NCBI RefSeq assembly: GCF_003254395.2
Contig: NC_037643.1
Location: 17,101,463-17,165,462 of the forward strand
Length of the DNA stretch: 64,000 nt
Reading direction: 5' to 3'
Source of the DNA: Apis mellifera
Lineage: Eukaryota; Arthropoda; Insecta; Hymenoptera; Apidae
Shown here: in pieces, positions 10,601 through 25,547 of the stretch
Numbering within the stretch: the first letter of the stretch is position 1
Layout of the letters: every line of letters begins with the position of its first letter
Notes under the pieces: model-generated
What the model saw: the letters and a program-made list of their open reading frames with translations, nothing else
Told to the model about the DNA's origin: nothing
Database searches by the model: none
Program-made: the position numbers and the translations under genes

Positions 10601-13600
10601 TTTTGGCCAGCTCCTCCTGATAAATCCTCACTACCTGCTCTTGCGGAATGTCGTCGTTCTCGTATTTCTTCAGTCTCCTGTTTTGACTGTCGAGCCTCTC
10701 TTTGTTAAACGGGCTCGGACAACCGATTCTATTCGGACTTTTGCTGTCCGCGTCGTTCGACACCTCGTGCTCACTTCTCATTTGTAAGTGGCCCGATTCC
10801 GAGAGAATGTGCGCCAACCTCTCGTCACTCATCTCAGGTGGGCCACCTTCCTGCGGGCCACGCGCGAACGCTGGCATTCCCTGCTCCTTGCCTGAAACAT
10901 ACTCTACGGGTGAGGCACAACTTGTGGTGCGTTCTTACTCGGTTTTTGTCTTATAGGTACGTATAAGAAAATATGCATTATATTTATTATATAAGGTGTA
11001 TAGGAGGTGGAGGGGGAAGCGATTTTTATTGGCTGTTCCTTCGTACCCGTGCCGTTCGTCCAGAGTCAAACCGTTCTTCTTCGCGTCTGGTAAGGTTAGG
11101 ACATCGTTTCAATTTTTTGTCTTCTTCTACAGAGATAACGAGTGTATCGAGTTACGTTTTATTTCGCTTCGCTCGAGAGAAGTATTGTAAATAGAAGAGG
11201 TTAGAATTTTTATATCTCTCTTTCTATTTTATTCATTTATTCACTCTGACTCTGGACGTACGGACAACATTATTATATTATTCTTTTCTTTCGTGTAAGC
11301 GATGATGGCTACGAGATAGGTGTAATTTTCCTTTTCTGCCCCTTCGTGGAATATAACGAGTACAAGTTTCTCTAAATTTTCGCGACAAGAGAGAGGGAAG
11401 GGAGGAAGAGAGAACACTTAGGAGAGACATTATCTCGAACGTTCCGAGAGCGCCTTTCAATTTCACCCGTTCAACGGACGAAGCGTTCGGCAAGGAAATT
11501 CGGCCCCTCGAACCTAATCAGATCCGAGGAGGGGGGATAGAGGAGATAGAGAAGGGGTTCTGATTCCACGTTCGATCGAACGTGGGAGCAATTAATACAA
11601 CGCAAAATCAATAACACGAGAGCCGAAGGCAGAGCATAAACCCGTGATGATAATTAAAATATCCTTTTCCTCCCTTACACGTGTATAGCCAAGTGTACTT
11701 CTCCTACGTGTTTCCCGTCTAATTGACCAATCAGCCGTAAGATTCAGACGAATGAGCCATCGATCATGTCTTTGATTGCTTCGGCTGCCTTTACATCTTC
11801 TCCCCTCTCCTTCTCCTCCCCATCCTCCCCTCCCCTACTCCGCCAAACATCCTCCTCCTCGCCACGGATCGACGCGCTCGCCCCCTCGAAAAATACAACG
11901 GGATAGGTTACTCGTTACTTGCGTGTCTTGCGAGGGAGGGGGAAGGAGGGAGTGGAATAACGATTCCTCGATTACCATGTGAGAGGACGGAAGATTTTTT
12001 TTTCTTTTAATTTAATTTCACAAGATGAAAGGAGAGATTGGAATGTTATAAAAAAATTATATATATACGTACACACATATATACATATATATATATATAA
12101 ACGTTATATCGCGAGGACGATCAGTCGGCGAGGAGTTTGAACTTTGCGAACTCGTTTCTGTTGCTTGTCCGTTTTCACTTTGACATCAGACTGTTGCATA
12201 AATAGACTGTTGCTCTAGTGACTAGTGTTGTATTTTAAATACTCTATTTTCTATCCAGCGCCTCGAACCCACCAGCTCCTTTTGTCTCCCTTCTCGCGCT
12301 TTTAAAGTCTAGACGAGTTTAATCTTGAACGGTTGATGGGTTATAATATCGATCGAATTTTTATCGCGTACTATTTCAAGAGGGGTCGTTCTTCTTCGAA
12401 GAAAAATCATGATTTAATTTCTAGCATTTCTGTTTAGGAAAAATTTCGAGGAGAAAAAAGAATAGGAAAACGAAAATTTTTTTTCCCCCTCTTCCGAACG
12501 AATTTATCGATCGAAGCTCTCGGTCGATACGGCAGAGAGAACTCCCGTATTTTTATCCCATTAATAGAAGGAACGTATGCGGTCGGTCCACGCATCCACG
12601 AGAAGGAAAGATTAATTGGTCATTAAGGTCGGAATGTAGACGACGATCCAAGAAACCGATGTTGCGGTTATTGCGGGAATATTGGTGGACGGGAAATGTT
12701 TCAAGAAATCGACAACGTCGGCGGTGGGTGGAAACGTTACGGGGACAATGACGACAGCCGCGGGTTCGGGCCCCGCGCGTCTGTGTTGGGATCGAAACGC
12801 GACGTGTACGTACACACGGCCCGCACGCCGTGTGCGCGTTCCATAGAGGCGTTTGAATCCGTGCCAACAGACTTCGACTTATGCCAACCAACCTTCTCTA
12901 CGTACGTGTTCATACGACATTTTCGTGTGCGACATGCCTCTTAACGAAAGGATCGAACGGTTGCGAGGTTGCTGAGATTAACGGATAGGAATTCGATTCT
13001 CTCAACTCTTGCGAGCCTCCGGGGTTTGTCGTTTTCAAATTCTCGAAATTTCTCTCCTCGGATCTCCAAGATGTGAAGAGGAGATAAAAAGAAAAAAAAA
13101 AAAAAAATACGGTGAAACGATGTTATCCATCGAGTTATCGAAAATTCGTATTAGATTCTAATATAGATAAAAAAAGTAATAAGGCGTTTTGAAAGTAAAC
13201 ATTTTTTTTTTTTTCTCTTTTATTTTTATATACGCGTGCAGTTTCTAGAAGAACGAGATGTGTGTCGTGGAGGAATCTCGTAATAACGAACGGATCGGTG
13301 GAAAACGTGTTTCCAGTTCGGTTACCGACAGAAAAACTTCATCGAGATAAAAAAGAATCGAGGTTATTATTATTATTATTATTGCTTTACTTCTTTTCCG
13401 AACGGAATTTTTTTGTGGTTTCGGGCTGATTATAAATTGACATTATCGTTATCGAACGGAATACTGATTAACGCACTGCAGCAAGAATAACTATTACACT
13501 TTGTGACACTGTATTACGTAGAAAGATTTATCGAATCGAATTACCATCGAGTTCCTGCGTTAATATTTTTCCCCTTAAATCTCATGTATATTCATAACGT

Positions 13601-16600
13601 CTGCTAGTAATGCGTGAATATATTATCAATCTGCATAGATAGAATACGAAAAAAAGAATCGAACGTGTCGTTTCATTATCGACCGATATCGTAACAAATA
13701 TTTCTCGATCGATATTTTCGTCCGTTCGTAATTATTAATATTAAATATATTATCGTGTATAATATTTCAATGAGATTCACGAAATTTCTCCTTTTCTTTT
13801 TTTCTCTATATAAAATAAAAATGAAAAATTTTTCAAAACGATTAATTCAATGATATACGGTTGAACGATAATATTTCGTGCCAATTAGACAAAGAATAAT
13901 CTAGGTGTCGCTGGTAGTTTCCGTTGCGCACGCAGTCTTTCCACCATCGTTTCTCCCGGATGATGAAACGTCACGGTTCGTTCGTTCAGATCGCGCCAAG
14001 GCATCAAAGACCGGCTCGTATGAATCGTCGAAAGAAAGAACAATCGAGTTCGTAAGGACAATGGCCAAGCCGGATAAGAAATCCATATTGCATTTTTACG
14101 CGATAAAAAATATCCCGTGGTAATTATACTTGGCAAAGAATACCCGTAAATGTATATCTTGACATTTATTTAAGGTTAGGTGAGAGAGGTTTTTAGAGGT
14201 GAATATATCGACAATGGTAGATTACAAAATTTGGAAGGATTTCGTGGGAAATTCCTGTCACCTGTGTGCGTGTGTGTATTTATTACGGCTTAAGTAACGA
14301 AACGATTGTTACGAGGCCGCTTTGTGTTCTCGATTTGTGTTCTCGACAACGAGACTTCTTACGCCAATCGCGATTGTTGCTTGACCCGTGGAAAGTACAC
14401 GTGTCTGTGGAATCGATAGAAATCAGGGACGATAAAGAATAGACTCTAATGTAGTGGCGTGCGCGAGTCCCTTGTATTTTTGGATCATAAACAATGGATC
14501 GTGGTTGCGAAAGGAGAATGGAACAGGTTGAATATCGATGGGAAACTGGAGCCAGTGCGGTTTGATTGTGTCGTGTAGTTTTTTGAGTGTCGGTGACAGG
14601 TGACGTAAAATACCGTTTTTGATTAATTAACAAAATGGCGAATTATATTTTTACGTTCCGAATTCATTTGTTTTTCATCGCTTTCGTAGATTTAAGCTAC
14701 GTATCACAACGAGGAAAGAATCGAAAGAACGAAATATCGAGTGTATCGCGCACGCGTAGACAGTTCCACGACTCGTCGTACTCGAAATGGCCGAGGCTGT
14801 TTTTCACGATCCACCTTAAGACCGTGCAATTTCCGTGGCTTCGAACGACGACAAGGGCTGCGCGCTCGAACGAGCGAGGCGTCAGGAGGTGGAAGGATAC
14901 AACCGGGACAGAAAATCTGATAAAATCGCTATATGAGGCAGAGTAGTAGCCTCGCTAATGAACGTAACTCTTTCGCGTTGCGCCGGTGGTTAGGTTAGGT
15001 TTCTCTTCCACACGCGCAAGACGTGCGTTGCTGCATACAGCGCCCGCGTTTAATTGACGGTGAAATACGCGACTACGAGGCACCGTCGGGGGGGTTCTCC
15101 TTCTTTGAATCCGTGCTCCGTAACAACCACGAGAACGTTCGTACGGTTGTCGACTCGAACGAAATTCGGGATTCGTCGTCGTCTTTGCTTCGTGGAAAAT
15201 CATCGTTAAACCTGACTCGATGTCTGCTCCAGATATATCAGACGCTCTACGTATAACCTCACTCTTCTACGAGGAGCGTGAATACGACGTTACCGATAGC
15301 GTACGCCACGCACACACACCGTTTAAATTTCTATCGTTTCGCGTAATCGTTATTAATCGATACGAGCGAGAGAAAAAGATATTTCTCGTAACACGTATTA
15401 TTTATATATCGATCATTTCAATTTTTCTTTTCGCAAAATATAATAAATGTTATTTTCACCGATAACATTATCGGCCCGGAAATTTTGTTATCAAACGATA
15501 CGAAAGCGTATAGAACGAAGAACGGAATTAATTAGAATTTAATAATGTAAAACTTGTATAAAAAAATAATAATAATATCGAACGAATACTAATCGAATAA
15601 TCAAAAATATATTATTTATACAAAGTATATCGTTATAAAGCTAAGTGGAAATGGGATAATTTTAAGGTACGTAACGATTTATTTGAATTTATGTAACTGG
15701 TCGGAAACATCGGTCAACGTAACTAATCTTTTTTTGTCTCGAGGCAGTAATTAGAGAAAGACGTTGGTTTCCAGCGATAAATCGTATACGATTCCTCGTC
15801 GGTGGCGATCGGTCAATCTTTCAACCGTTCCGCTTCAACCCGATGCTTTCACGCAATTAAGGAATTAAAGCGTGCAATTAAAAAAAAAAAAAAAGAGAGG
15901 AAAGGAAAGAAAAAAAAAAGGACGGAAAAAGAAAATGGTTGTGACGTTGCCAATTGTACCGGGTGAAATTCGTACCGACTGAGAAAACTCATTAGAAAGC
16001 GCGCCCGCCGCCGCTCAGGTGAAACCTCCACGATTCTCGATACCGATTCCGAACCGAGCGAGAGAATCGCGCCGAGTTGGGCGTCGATTATTATTAACGT
16101 ATTCATTCCCGACGCCATCGTTGGCCACCGCGCGTGACTCTTTCAAACTCTTTCATCCGTAGTCAATTCCTACGCAGTCGGATTTCGAAATAGCAATCGC
16201 GCGCGCTGATAAGGCCGCTATCTCTCGCCTCGGATTGGGTCAACGAACGAGTTGCGATCGAGTTTAATTATTTGCTTCGACTATGATTCTAAAAACGATT
16301 TCACACGATCGGGATAGTGGACTTTTTTTTTCCCTTCTTCCTCGAATTTTTCAAAGGAATCTTTTATTCTTATTTCGCACGAGAACCGATCGTTACTCGA
16401 CGGATACACAGTTACCGACCGTTCGGAAATTTAAAAATATACACGCGTTATCTTTTCGATATCGTTTAATTTAAAATAAATAAATGAATGAATTTCTTTC
16501 TAGGATATTTAAATAGGAAAAAAAAAAAAATCAAAATCTTTCGTGCTCCGGTTCCCTGTATTTTACATCCCATTTATTTACCCGGTCTCGCCGCGAAGAG

Positions 16601-19600
16601 GAAATAACAAGCATATTTCAAGCGGCGCGCAGTAGAACAACTTTACAATTATAATCGGACAATTAGAGTCCCATGACCGTGGTGATGCATATCCGCATTT
16701 CGATAAACGGAGCGCGCTCCGATATGAAAGGGATATGAAATTGAATTCGAAAAAGAATTCGTGGCTATTTCAAATAGCTTCAAGAGCCAACGAACTTATA
16801 TTATCAAAATTTATAATTTCGAAGTAATAATCTAAAAAAAAAAAAGAAAGAAGTAAAAAGGATAATCGGCGATAATTTAATAATTTTTTTTCCTCCTCTC
16901 TCTCATAAAAATCGCTAATACCATTCGGTCGGAACGTTATTGGAAGAACATTACGACTGAATTCTTTTAATAATCCTTTTTATGTTTATACGTACATTTC
17001 GATGTTAATTTACTTCTTTTTTTTTTTAAGGATAACGCACCTTTTTATCATTTGACCTTTATCATTTATACGCGTGTATGTAATTTTTTCTCCTTTCTTT
17101 TTCTTTTTTATATATATATATAATATCGACTCTTTATATAATCTTCGGTAGAATCTATATCATTTACCAGACGCTGTAACGATCAAATCAAATACCACTG
17201 TATTTTAAATCTGAACGTTTTATCGCTTAATCTGGATTTAATATTAACATTAAAAAAAAGAGAACTCGTATTTTATACGCATAGAGAGAGAGAGTGGAGC
17301 AATGACTTTAATCACCTTGAACGTCTCCGCTATTTTTAAAGACAACTTTAAAACTTTATTTGCAAAAGTTGTGTGTATATATATATAAGATTATTATTTT
17401 TTTTTTATTGTTTACAGATTTCAAGATCGTATCTACTTTTTTTTTTCTTATACTTGTGATAAAATTTAAAAGGAGAAGAATTATTCCTAAGAGAGAGATA
17501 AACACGGTATCAGCATCGGTAATTCTTCAAAAAGTTTACCATTGGATAACCTCTTCCTCTTCGAGTCCTCTTCCTGGTTTCTCGCATGAGAACAGAGATA
17601 TCTCTGTGTCTCTAGGAAATTTTATTAATCGTCGACATCTCTTTTTTTTTCTTTTTTTCTTCGTCGAGCAGAGACGAGAAATTTTTTTTATTCTCGTGCG
17701 AGCCATCGAGGACAGAAGTTCGCGCGAAAGAAAAAAAAAAAAATCTGTTGGATAAACAGCGTTGGACCGCTACCAACTATCTTTATTACGGTAATCTCGC
17801 GGTGCGTTGCTCTTGGATCGGTCGTTGCTTGGATCAATTGTGTTGTGCACCGCTCGCGGGCAATAATAAATGGCGTCTGAACAAGGTTCGTTGAGCAGTG
17901 GGCCAAGATCCAGATATATTTGTCACAGGCTCTAGCAAAACTTCCCGATTATTTTTCCAATAATTTCCGAAATAAATATTCATTCTTCCAAAGAAAAAAA
18001 AAAAATTAATTATTCCTAACCGCGAAATTATATACATAATTTTCGAAGAGTGAATTTCGCGTAGATAAATTGGCGCGATCGATTTTTAATCGCGCGAAAT
18101 AAACGGCCGAGATTCGAAGTGGAAGTTTGGAACAATGAGTTGCAAACGGGTTCCGTTTGCTCGATTGAGAAATGGCCGCGCGCGCGCGAAGAAAAACAAA
18201 GAGCCCGTTGTGAACAAGGGATTGGCGAAATAATTAACGATTAAAGTGTCCACCGGCCGTTCCATATTTTTATATATAATCTTCCTCGAGCCGCTTACAC
18301 TTTTATCGTTCGTCGTTCTTTCCTTCCTTCTCTCTCGCGCGTTGAAACACTTTCGTTCCTTTACGAAAAACCTAACCTCCAAATAACTGGAACTGTCGTA
18401 CCACGCCACCTTCGAATGATTTGAAGAAAAAAGAAATTACGGATGGAAAAATTCTTCCTTATTAAATATTATTTTCATTTTTCTGGAAACGAGAAATCGT
18501 CGATCTGGTATTTTTTCAACAATTTCAACGGATTCACGGAAGAAGTTCAAGGTACGTACGGAGATACGTGTATCGCGCAGGTAGTACGGCGCATCGAGAC
18601 ACGACGAACGTTATATCGCGAGTCCCCATTTTTTTCGCATCGTTTCTTCCCTCCCTCCTTCCCCCGCGGACCTCCTTCCCCTCCCGCGCCGCAATTCCTC
18701 TCTTTTCTCTTCTTTTATTATTATTTTTTTTTTTCCTTTTCTCTTTCTCTCTTTTTTTTCTCCCCCCGCGCGATGCACATGATTATCGTTGTCGGAAACC
18801 GACAATCCATTGATGCACGACGTTGTCGACCTTTTCCCCCTCCCACGGCCGGCCCGCCTCCAACCTGTCCAACCGTGTATATTCCATTCCAGTTTAACTC
18901 GTATATCTCGCGACATTTGCTCGCTCACTCGGCACTCGAAATTCTTTTATCTTTGCCAATAATAATATATCGGTACGACTGCGAGCGAGAGAGAGAGAGA
19001 GAGAGAGCGAGGCGAGAGAAGGAAAAAAAGATTCCTGAGGTAATTTCAAACGTTCATAATGTTTTTCTCCTTCTCCGCGAAACTCGGTCGTTATCTTACT
19101 CGGTTTTTTGTTATTGGAGAAAGAAACTCGGTCGACGTCGTCGGTAACCGACGTGGTTACCGACCGAACAACGTTCAAGTATATTTCTGCGTATATTTCT
19201 GCACTTTCTTAAAAAGAAAATTATCATCACGTACGAATTGTTCGTGAACAATGAATAAACGTAATATTATAATATTATAACGATTCTATATACATACACA
19301 CGATATATATAAAATTTCATGAAATTTTTCCTTTACCCCACGTTTCTTTCTCGTCCTCGCAACAAAGAATCGATCGATCCGTGCGTGTGCACACGTGCAT
19401 AACTTCGCCCTGTACGTTTCACAGACGGAGGTTACATTTGCCGCGGATGTCCCATTAATGGCTTCCCCTCTCTCTTCCACGGTATCGGTATTAAATAATA
19501 TTTAGAGAAAGGGAAGCAGGAGAAGGAGAAGGAAGGGATCAGAGAGAGAGAGAGAGAAGAACCGATCGACGATGGTGAACGATAGGCGGCGGCTATATAG

Positions 19601-22048
19601 AGGTCGACTGTGCGGAGATGGGGAGAAGGATGGTTTTAATAAGTGAGAGACGGGCGCACAGTGGTGTTCGACGAACGTGACCTTGTAACGATAAAAAACA
19701 AGGGACCATGTATCCCGGAGAGTGATTCATGTCGCCGGCGAAACGCGAATGCTTTATGACGGAACACGGATTTCGACGCGTGTTCCGTACCGAGTAATGA
19801 ATGTTTGCATTGTTTTCGCACCGACAGATGGACATTTCGGTTGGTTCATGGAAAAATATAAAGAATGGCCGGTTACGCTGGAATACCTTCCTCCTCCGCC
19901 TGGACGGGGAGGGGTGGGGGATGGGGAAACGAACGTCCTAATCATCCCGATTGTGGGCGAATTCTTATGCAAATTCGTGCTTTATTACGAGATTTAGACG
20001 AGTCTCTAATCTGAAACCGAAACGGAGGGAACTGTGCTTGGACGAGGAAGAATCTGAAAGAAAATTTACGGTTATTTCGAAAAAATCGATATCATCCTCG
20101 AAAGAGTAAAATTAAACGAAATTTATAGAAATTCGAATTTTCAAAAGGAGATGAGATTGAAAATTCTCTCTCTTGTAAATAAAAAAAACGGTTACGACGA
20201 AGATTATACGAACGAATATAGCAAAAATTTAAATATCATTATACGTTCAATAATTCAAGGCGAAAATTCAAAAAAAGTTAGTTTTTCTCGATAAGAAATC
20301 TAAAAAAGGATCGAAATTATCTGAAATTATCCTTCCTTTATATGGCGAAGATTCGTAAGCAATTAACCATTGGAATCGAGGAGAACGATTTTACCGATTT
20401 ACCAACCCGTCGAAAGTGTAAATTACCTTTCGCGATAAACGCAGCGGTACACGGAACGTCCCCGATCTCTCTTGCACTCTCCCCCCCCCCTCCCCCGTTT
20501 CCTTTCGTCCCCTCCTTCCTCCTTCCTTTCCGGGTCCCTGGAACCCTTTATGTATCGCACCCTTGCCTAGAAGTCATCCCCAGTTTCCTACTCCCAACAG
20601 CTATTAGTCCAAACAATATGGCTGCCAAACGCAGCGAACAATCGATAGCGAACGAGCGAGCGAGCGAGCGAACGAGCGGTGGGCGCCAACTGGCTGTATA
20701 ATCGAATTAAGACTATTAAACGCGAAATCGAACGTCATCTTCCGACCGTTTTGCGCAACGCATAACCGTGGCTCACATGCGTTGCGCGATCGACCTTTGT
20801 CCCATAGATTATCGCCTTAATGGCAAACCATCGCTTTTTCTCCATCCAAATTGGTTCCATCGAATTAATTGCGTCATTCGATTGTTATTAATCGTCGCCT
20901 TAGATATCGCGAATAAATAACAACTCTCTTGAAAAACGTATTCTCGCAATCGTGTCGTATTATTTATTACGAGAATTCATTATTTCGTGGGCACACAATT
21001 TTAAAGTGTTTTAACATTCGCTTCGAGGCAATTGCTCCGGTTCTTCGGGCAAACGAACGGACGAGTTTTTTGTTTACACTCGCGCAGGACGTTCGCGTTA
21101 TTGGGCGAGAAACACACCTTTGTCGCAGTTCGGTCTCGGCACGTGGCAACGTCGGCGGAACAGCCTGTTGCGCAGTATCCCTATAAACGCTTGGAACGTC
21201 TAAATTCGTAAACACACTTAAAATATCCTCCTCCTATATCCTAGTTTCAAGCGATCTTTCTTAATATATACGCATACGTGTGTATCACGTGTATAAGATA
21301 TCTGTTATCGTAATAATAAAAAAGAAAAAATAAAAATTCTAGAAATTGGGGATAGAAAGCTCACGACGTCACCAACGCATGTGCTACCTCGATAATTAAT
21401 TCAATTCATTCTTTCTTTCTTTCTTTCTTTCTTTCTTTTTCATATAGAGGGATGCGACCTCCGGTTGTTATATTCCATTCTTTTTTTTTTGTCTCGATGA
21501 AGTTAGGCCAAGTAGAAGTACCATTGACACCCCTTGTATTAGACAGCCGAAAAAAAAATAGTTAAAACTGACAGGTTGATGAGGTTAGTGATTCGGCAGA
21601 ACAGATTATTGGCAGTGCGAGGCAGAAAAGAATTCGTAGGAGATTTCAAACGGACAAAATTGTAATCGTTGTAAGGCGAAGCCGGAACGAGCCATCGTCG
21701 ATTATTTATTTACTTTTTTCCTTTTTTTTTTTTTTCCCTCTCTCATCAACGAGTTCCAGTTGCCATCTCGAAACATAATTAACGCAACAACGCGAACGCA
21801 ACCGGAACGCGTTGACGATTCCCAATCGTTCCCAAAAAAAACGTATCGAAGAACAAAACGGAAGCGATCGACTTTTCCTCGAACGAAACTTCCAGTTTCT
21901 TCCTCGAACGAACCGAGATCCGGATCAGCCAAAAAGCCAAAATCGTACACCAAAAAAAAACTTCTTTCGTTTATCCATCTATCTTCTCCTCTTTTCCCCC
22001 CCTCTCTCTCTCGAATCCTCCTCTTCGAAACTAGACTTCGACGGTAGC

Positions 22049-22081
<33 letters not shown>

Positions 22082-22663
22082 AAGAGAGAAAAGAAAGAAA
22101 AAGAAGATTACATAGCGGGACAAGTATGGAGAGAGAGAGAGAGATAGAGAGACAGAGGTGGAAAAAACAAGTGTTTCGTTTCTGTCGTTTCTCATTTTGT
22201 ACTCACCTTTCTTCGGTATCAGAGATTTAAGCAGCATTACAGCGTTTTCGTCGCACGCCCACCCGTGCATCTTCCTGTAGCTGTCTCGCCCCTTCTCCGT
22301 CAATTTGTCCCACGGCTTCGGTTTGCTCAGCAACTCGCTCACCGTCCCCTGGCTCAGCCCCAGTATATACTTGGCGAACAACCTCTGCCCGATGTTGTGT
22401 ATCGACAACAGCTCCCTCACCTTCCTCGCTATGTGCAACGTGTCCAGGTTCTGGGACGCGTACTTGTCCATGTTGTAACGCAGCATGTCCTGCAGCCTCG
22501 CCTCCATCGGGTCCCCCTTCGGGATCAGGGACTCGCCCAATCTCACCGGCATACCCGTCGCCCCGAACTCGTCGCTGAATCGAAACGGATGCGTCCTCTC
22601 GTCGAACCGGAACGGGCTCTTCAGCGTGTCCAGCACGCTCAACCCCCCTATACTATTATTATT

Positions 22664-22696
<33 letters not shown>

Positions 22697-25516
22697 ATTG
22701 TTGGCCAGATGATGACTGTTGTTGTTGTTGTTATTATTGTTGTGGCAAGATTCCTGGTCGGGCGGGCTCTTGGGGGGCGGCGCCGGGGCAAGGGCGGCGG
22801 GCGTGAGGGTTGCGCCGTTGACGGCGGTCTCGACGACGGAGGTCGGCGGTTGAAAGCTCGGCGGGGACGTTAACGCCGTCGTTGAGGATGGCGTGGGGGG
22901 CGCCGGGGTCTCGTGGCCCGAGACCGGGGTCGGCGCCTTCTCCGCGTCCAGGCAACTGAGCGGGGTCGTCCCCAGGGGGGTGTTCGATTTGGCGGGGGTG
23001 TTGGAGCTGTTGGACGAGGGGTCGGTGGTGGGCGACGGAAGATGATTGAGGCCGCTGCTCGCGGCTGTGGTGGTGGTGGTGGGCGGGTGTAGGCCGATCA
23101 GCGGCTGTTGTTGCTGTTGTTGCGACAATTGACTCAACGGATTCGATTGTTGTTGCTGTTGCTGTTGTTGCTGTTGTTGATTCATGATGGACCTCTCCAA
23201 CGTCCGCCTCCAGTTGGCGACGATCTCTTCGCCGAGGAACGAGCCGAACGTCTCGACGTTTTGCAGGGGAGGGGGGAAGAGGAGGCTGGACGTGGTCGAG
23301 GTGGCCGAGGAGGGCGTGGGTGTGGAGCGCGGGGGGAGGGAGACTGCTGCCGGGGGTGGAGGCGGTGGTTGCTGGGAGGACACGTGGGACGAAGGCGGCA
23401 CACCCCCGACACCCCCGTGGGGCGAGGCGGTAGAGGCGCGCTGCAGGGGTGACGATAGCCCACCTGCAACCACCAAAAAAAACACACAAGGGGCCGCGTG
23501 AACACGAGCTTTGTTTGGATCGAGAAAATTTTCTTCGCGAGACTGACTTTCTGTCTTTCTTTTATTTTGTTTTGTTTTGTTTTTAGGGAGGAGCGGGCGG
23601 GGAGGACCCGGCGAATCTACGGTAGAACAATTTAGATTGTGTTGTTTTCCTTCGACTCCGTCTTGAGGCGGCAAGAGGAGGAACCGAGGAACCGAGACTC
23701 TCTTTTTCGACGCTTCGATCGAGAACAAACGAGGAACGACAAACGAGAGGCCCAACGAGAGGAAAAGTGACGGACGCGGGCTCCACCTCTCTCGTCCTCT
23801 TTTTTCTCTATTTTTATTATTATTGTTATTATTATTACCGTCCTTGGCGCGAAACACTTGTGTCCTGGACGAGCGAAATACGAGAGTATTCGACGATTAC
23901 TCGAAACTCGTGGCGTTTCTTTCTTTCCTTCTTTCTTCTTTTTTTTTTTTTCACGCTTTTTACGCCCCTTAACGTGGAAACGCGTTCAACGAATCGCGTA
24001 TATCGTGTATATATAAATATATATATATATATATGTATATATTTATATGTACACAGAATTTTGCGTTTCCCAGCGTGCAGATGCTCGTGATTGGGGGGGA
24101 GGGAGGGAGGGGGAGTGGGACGATACGAAAAGGAAAACGTGGAGTGAAATATCGGGAATGTATATAATAATAAATGTATAACATAATATCGTGCGTGGTG
24201 TGGTTGGTCTCGGTTAGTACCATCTAATCAACACGGCGCGTGGTCGACTCACGGCGCCACCAGTTTAGCTCGACGAGAAATATGTGCGATCTAAGCGGGG
24301 AGGTACGGAGGGAGGAAGGGAAAGGGGCGAGGGTGTCTGGAAGAAATTAGGCGGAAGAACGGAAGAAGAGGAAGCGCGGTAGCGACAGAGAAAGAGATAG
24401 AGATAGAGAAGGAGGGAAGGACAGAGAGATAGAAAGAAAAAGAGGATGTCGTGTGAACGAGATAAAAAAAAGTGACAGAGAGTGAGAAAGAAAAAAAGTG
24501 AAGGAGGAAGAACGAAAAGATAAAGGAGAGAAAGAGAGAGAGAGAGAACGAAGAAAGTCATATAGAAAAAAAAAAAGTGCGAACACAATGGCAAGCAAGA
24601 GAGTTACATCGTTGTTCCTTTTCTCTCGGTAAGCTCCTTCAGTCATCCCTCGTTCTTTAACAGAAGCGTCCGCGTTGCGTGACTCGTGTCCTTTTTTCTT
24701 TTCTTTTTTTTCTTTTTTTTGTTTGTTTTCATTATACACATACATATCATCGTTCGATTGTGTATACCGAGCCCTTCGACGTAGCCTCGAAGAGAGAGAG
24801 AGTCGGGGGATCGAAGACCAGAAGACCTGCTCTTTAACGCAGGTCAAATTTTTTTACACACACATATATATATATATATATATATTTATGATCGTTCTTC
24901 CGTACCGATACTACTATATATATATATATATACATATATCTAATACATCCAAGCAAGCAAGTCTGGCCTAGGAGATATTTCGCTAAATCATTCTTCCTAA
25001 TTCGAAACAAGACCTACGTGTGTATACCAACTCGATGGAGACAAGATGTACGAAAAGTGAAGCGAGACATATATATATATATACATATACATATATATAT
25101 ACATATAGCTTCGCAGTAGTACACGAATAGAGCCTGAGAGAGTGATATTTGGCTGGACTTACCGAGCGCGTCCGGGGTGTTGGATGGCTTCAAGCTCTCG
25201 GTCTGTTGAAGCGCCTTCGAGCGTTCCATTAGAAGGTGCTCCAAGCTCTTGCCAGGTTCGCCGGTTGGTATCTGGGAGAGATCGACCGACCTTAGCGCGT
25301 TTATCTCGCGCTTCAGGTCGTCGTAGTCCCTCTGCCGCTCCAGTTTGCTCTCCAGTCTGTTGATGTGCTGTCTGCGCGCCTCCAGTTCCTCCTCGAGCCG
25401 AGCGGTCGCCTGTGCGCTCGTCTCTTGGAGACGCTGCAGGCTCTGCTGTAACCTGGACACCTCCTCCACCAGTTGACCGATCTGAAATCACGAGATATTC
25501 CTTTTTCTCTCTCTTC

Positions 25517-25547
<31 letters not shown>

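Larger units (their letters stand above)
10892..22206 (-). other. 11.3 kb cut intron
   Basis: No coding exon was recognised. It holds microsatellites (TA near 12060-12100, TTCT at 21410-21437, GA at 22050-22079), a perfect 20-bp palindrome at 11566, a 10-bp-arm inverted repeat at 19140, and complex single-copy stretches such as 16600-16760 and 20700-20870. These last could be enhancers, but this rests only on their non-repetitive, GC-balanced look. Open frames such as 18443-19147 are low-complexity artefacts. Confidence 0.6.

Noticed and set aside
18443..19147. 234-codon plus-strand open frame
   Set aside because: Dominated by Phe/Ser/Pro and Arg/Glu low complexity from CT and GA runs.
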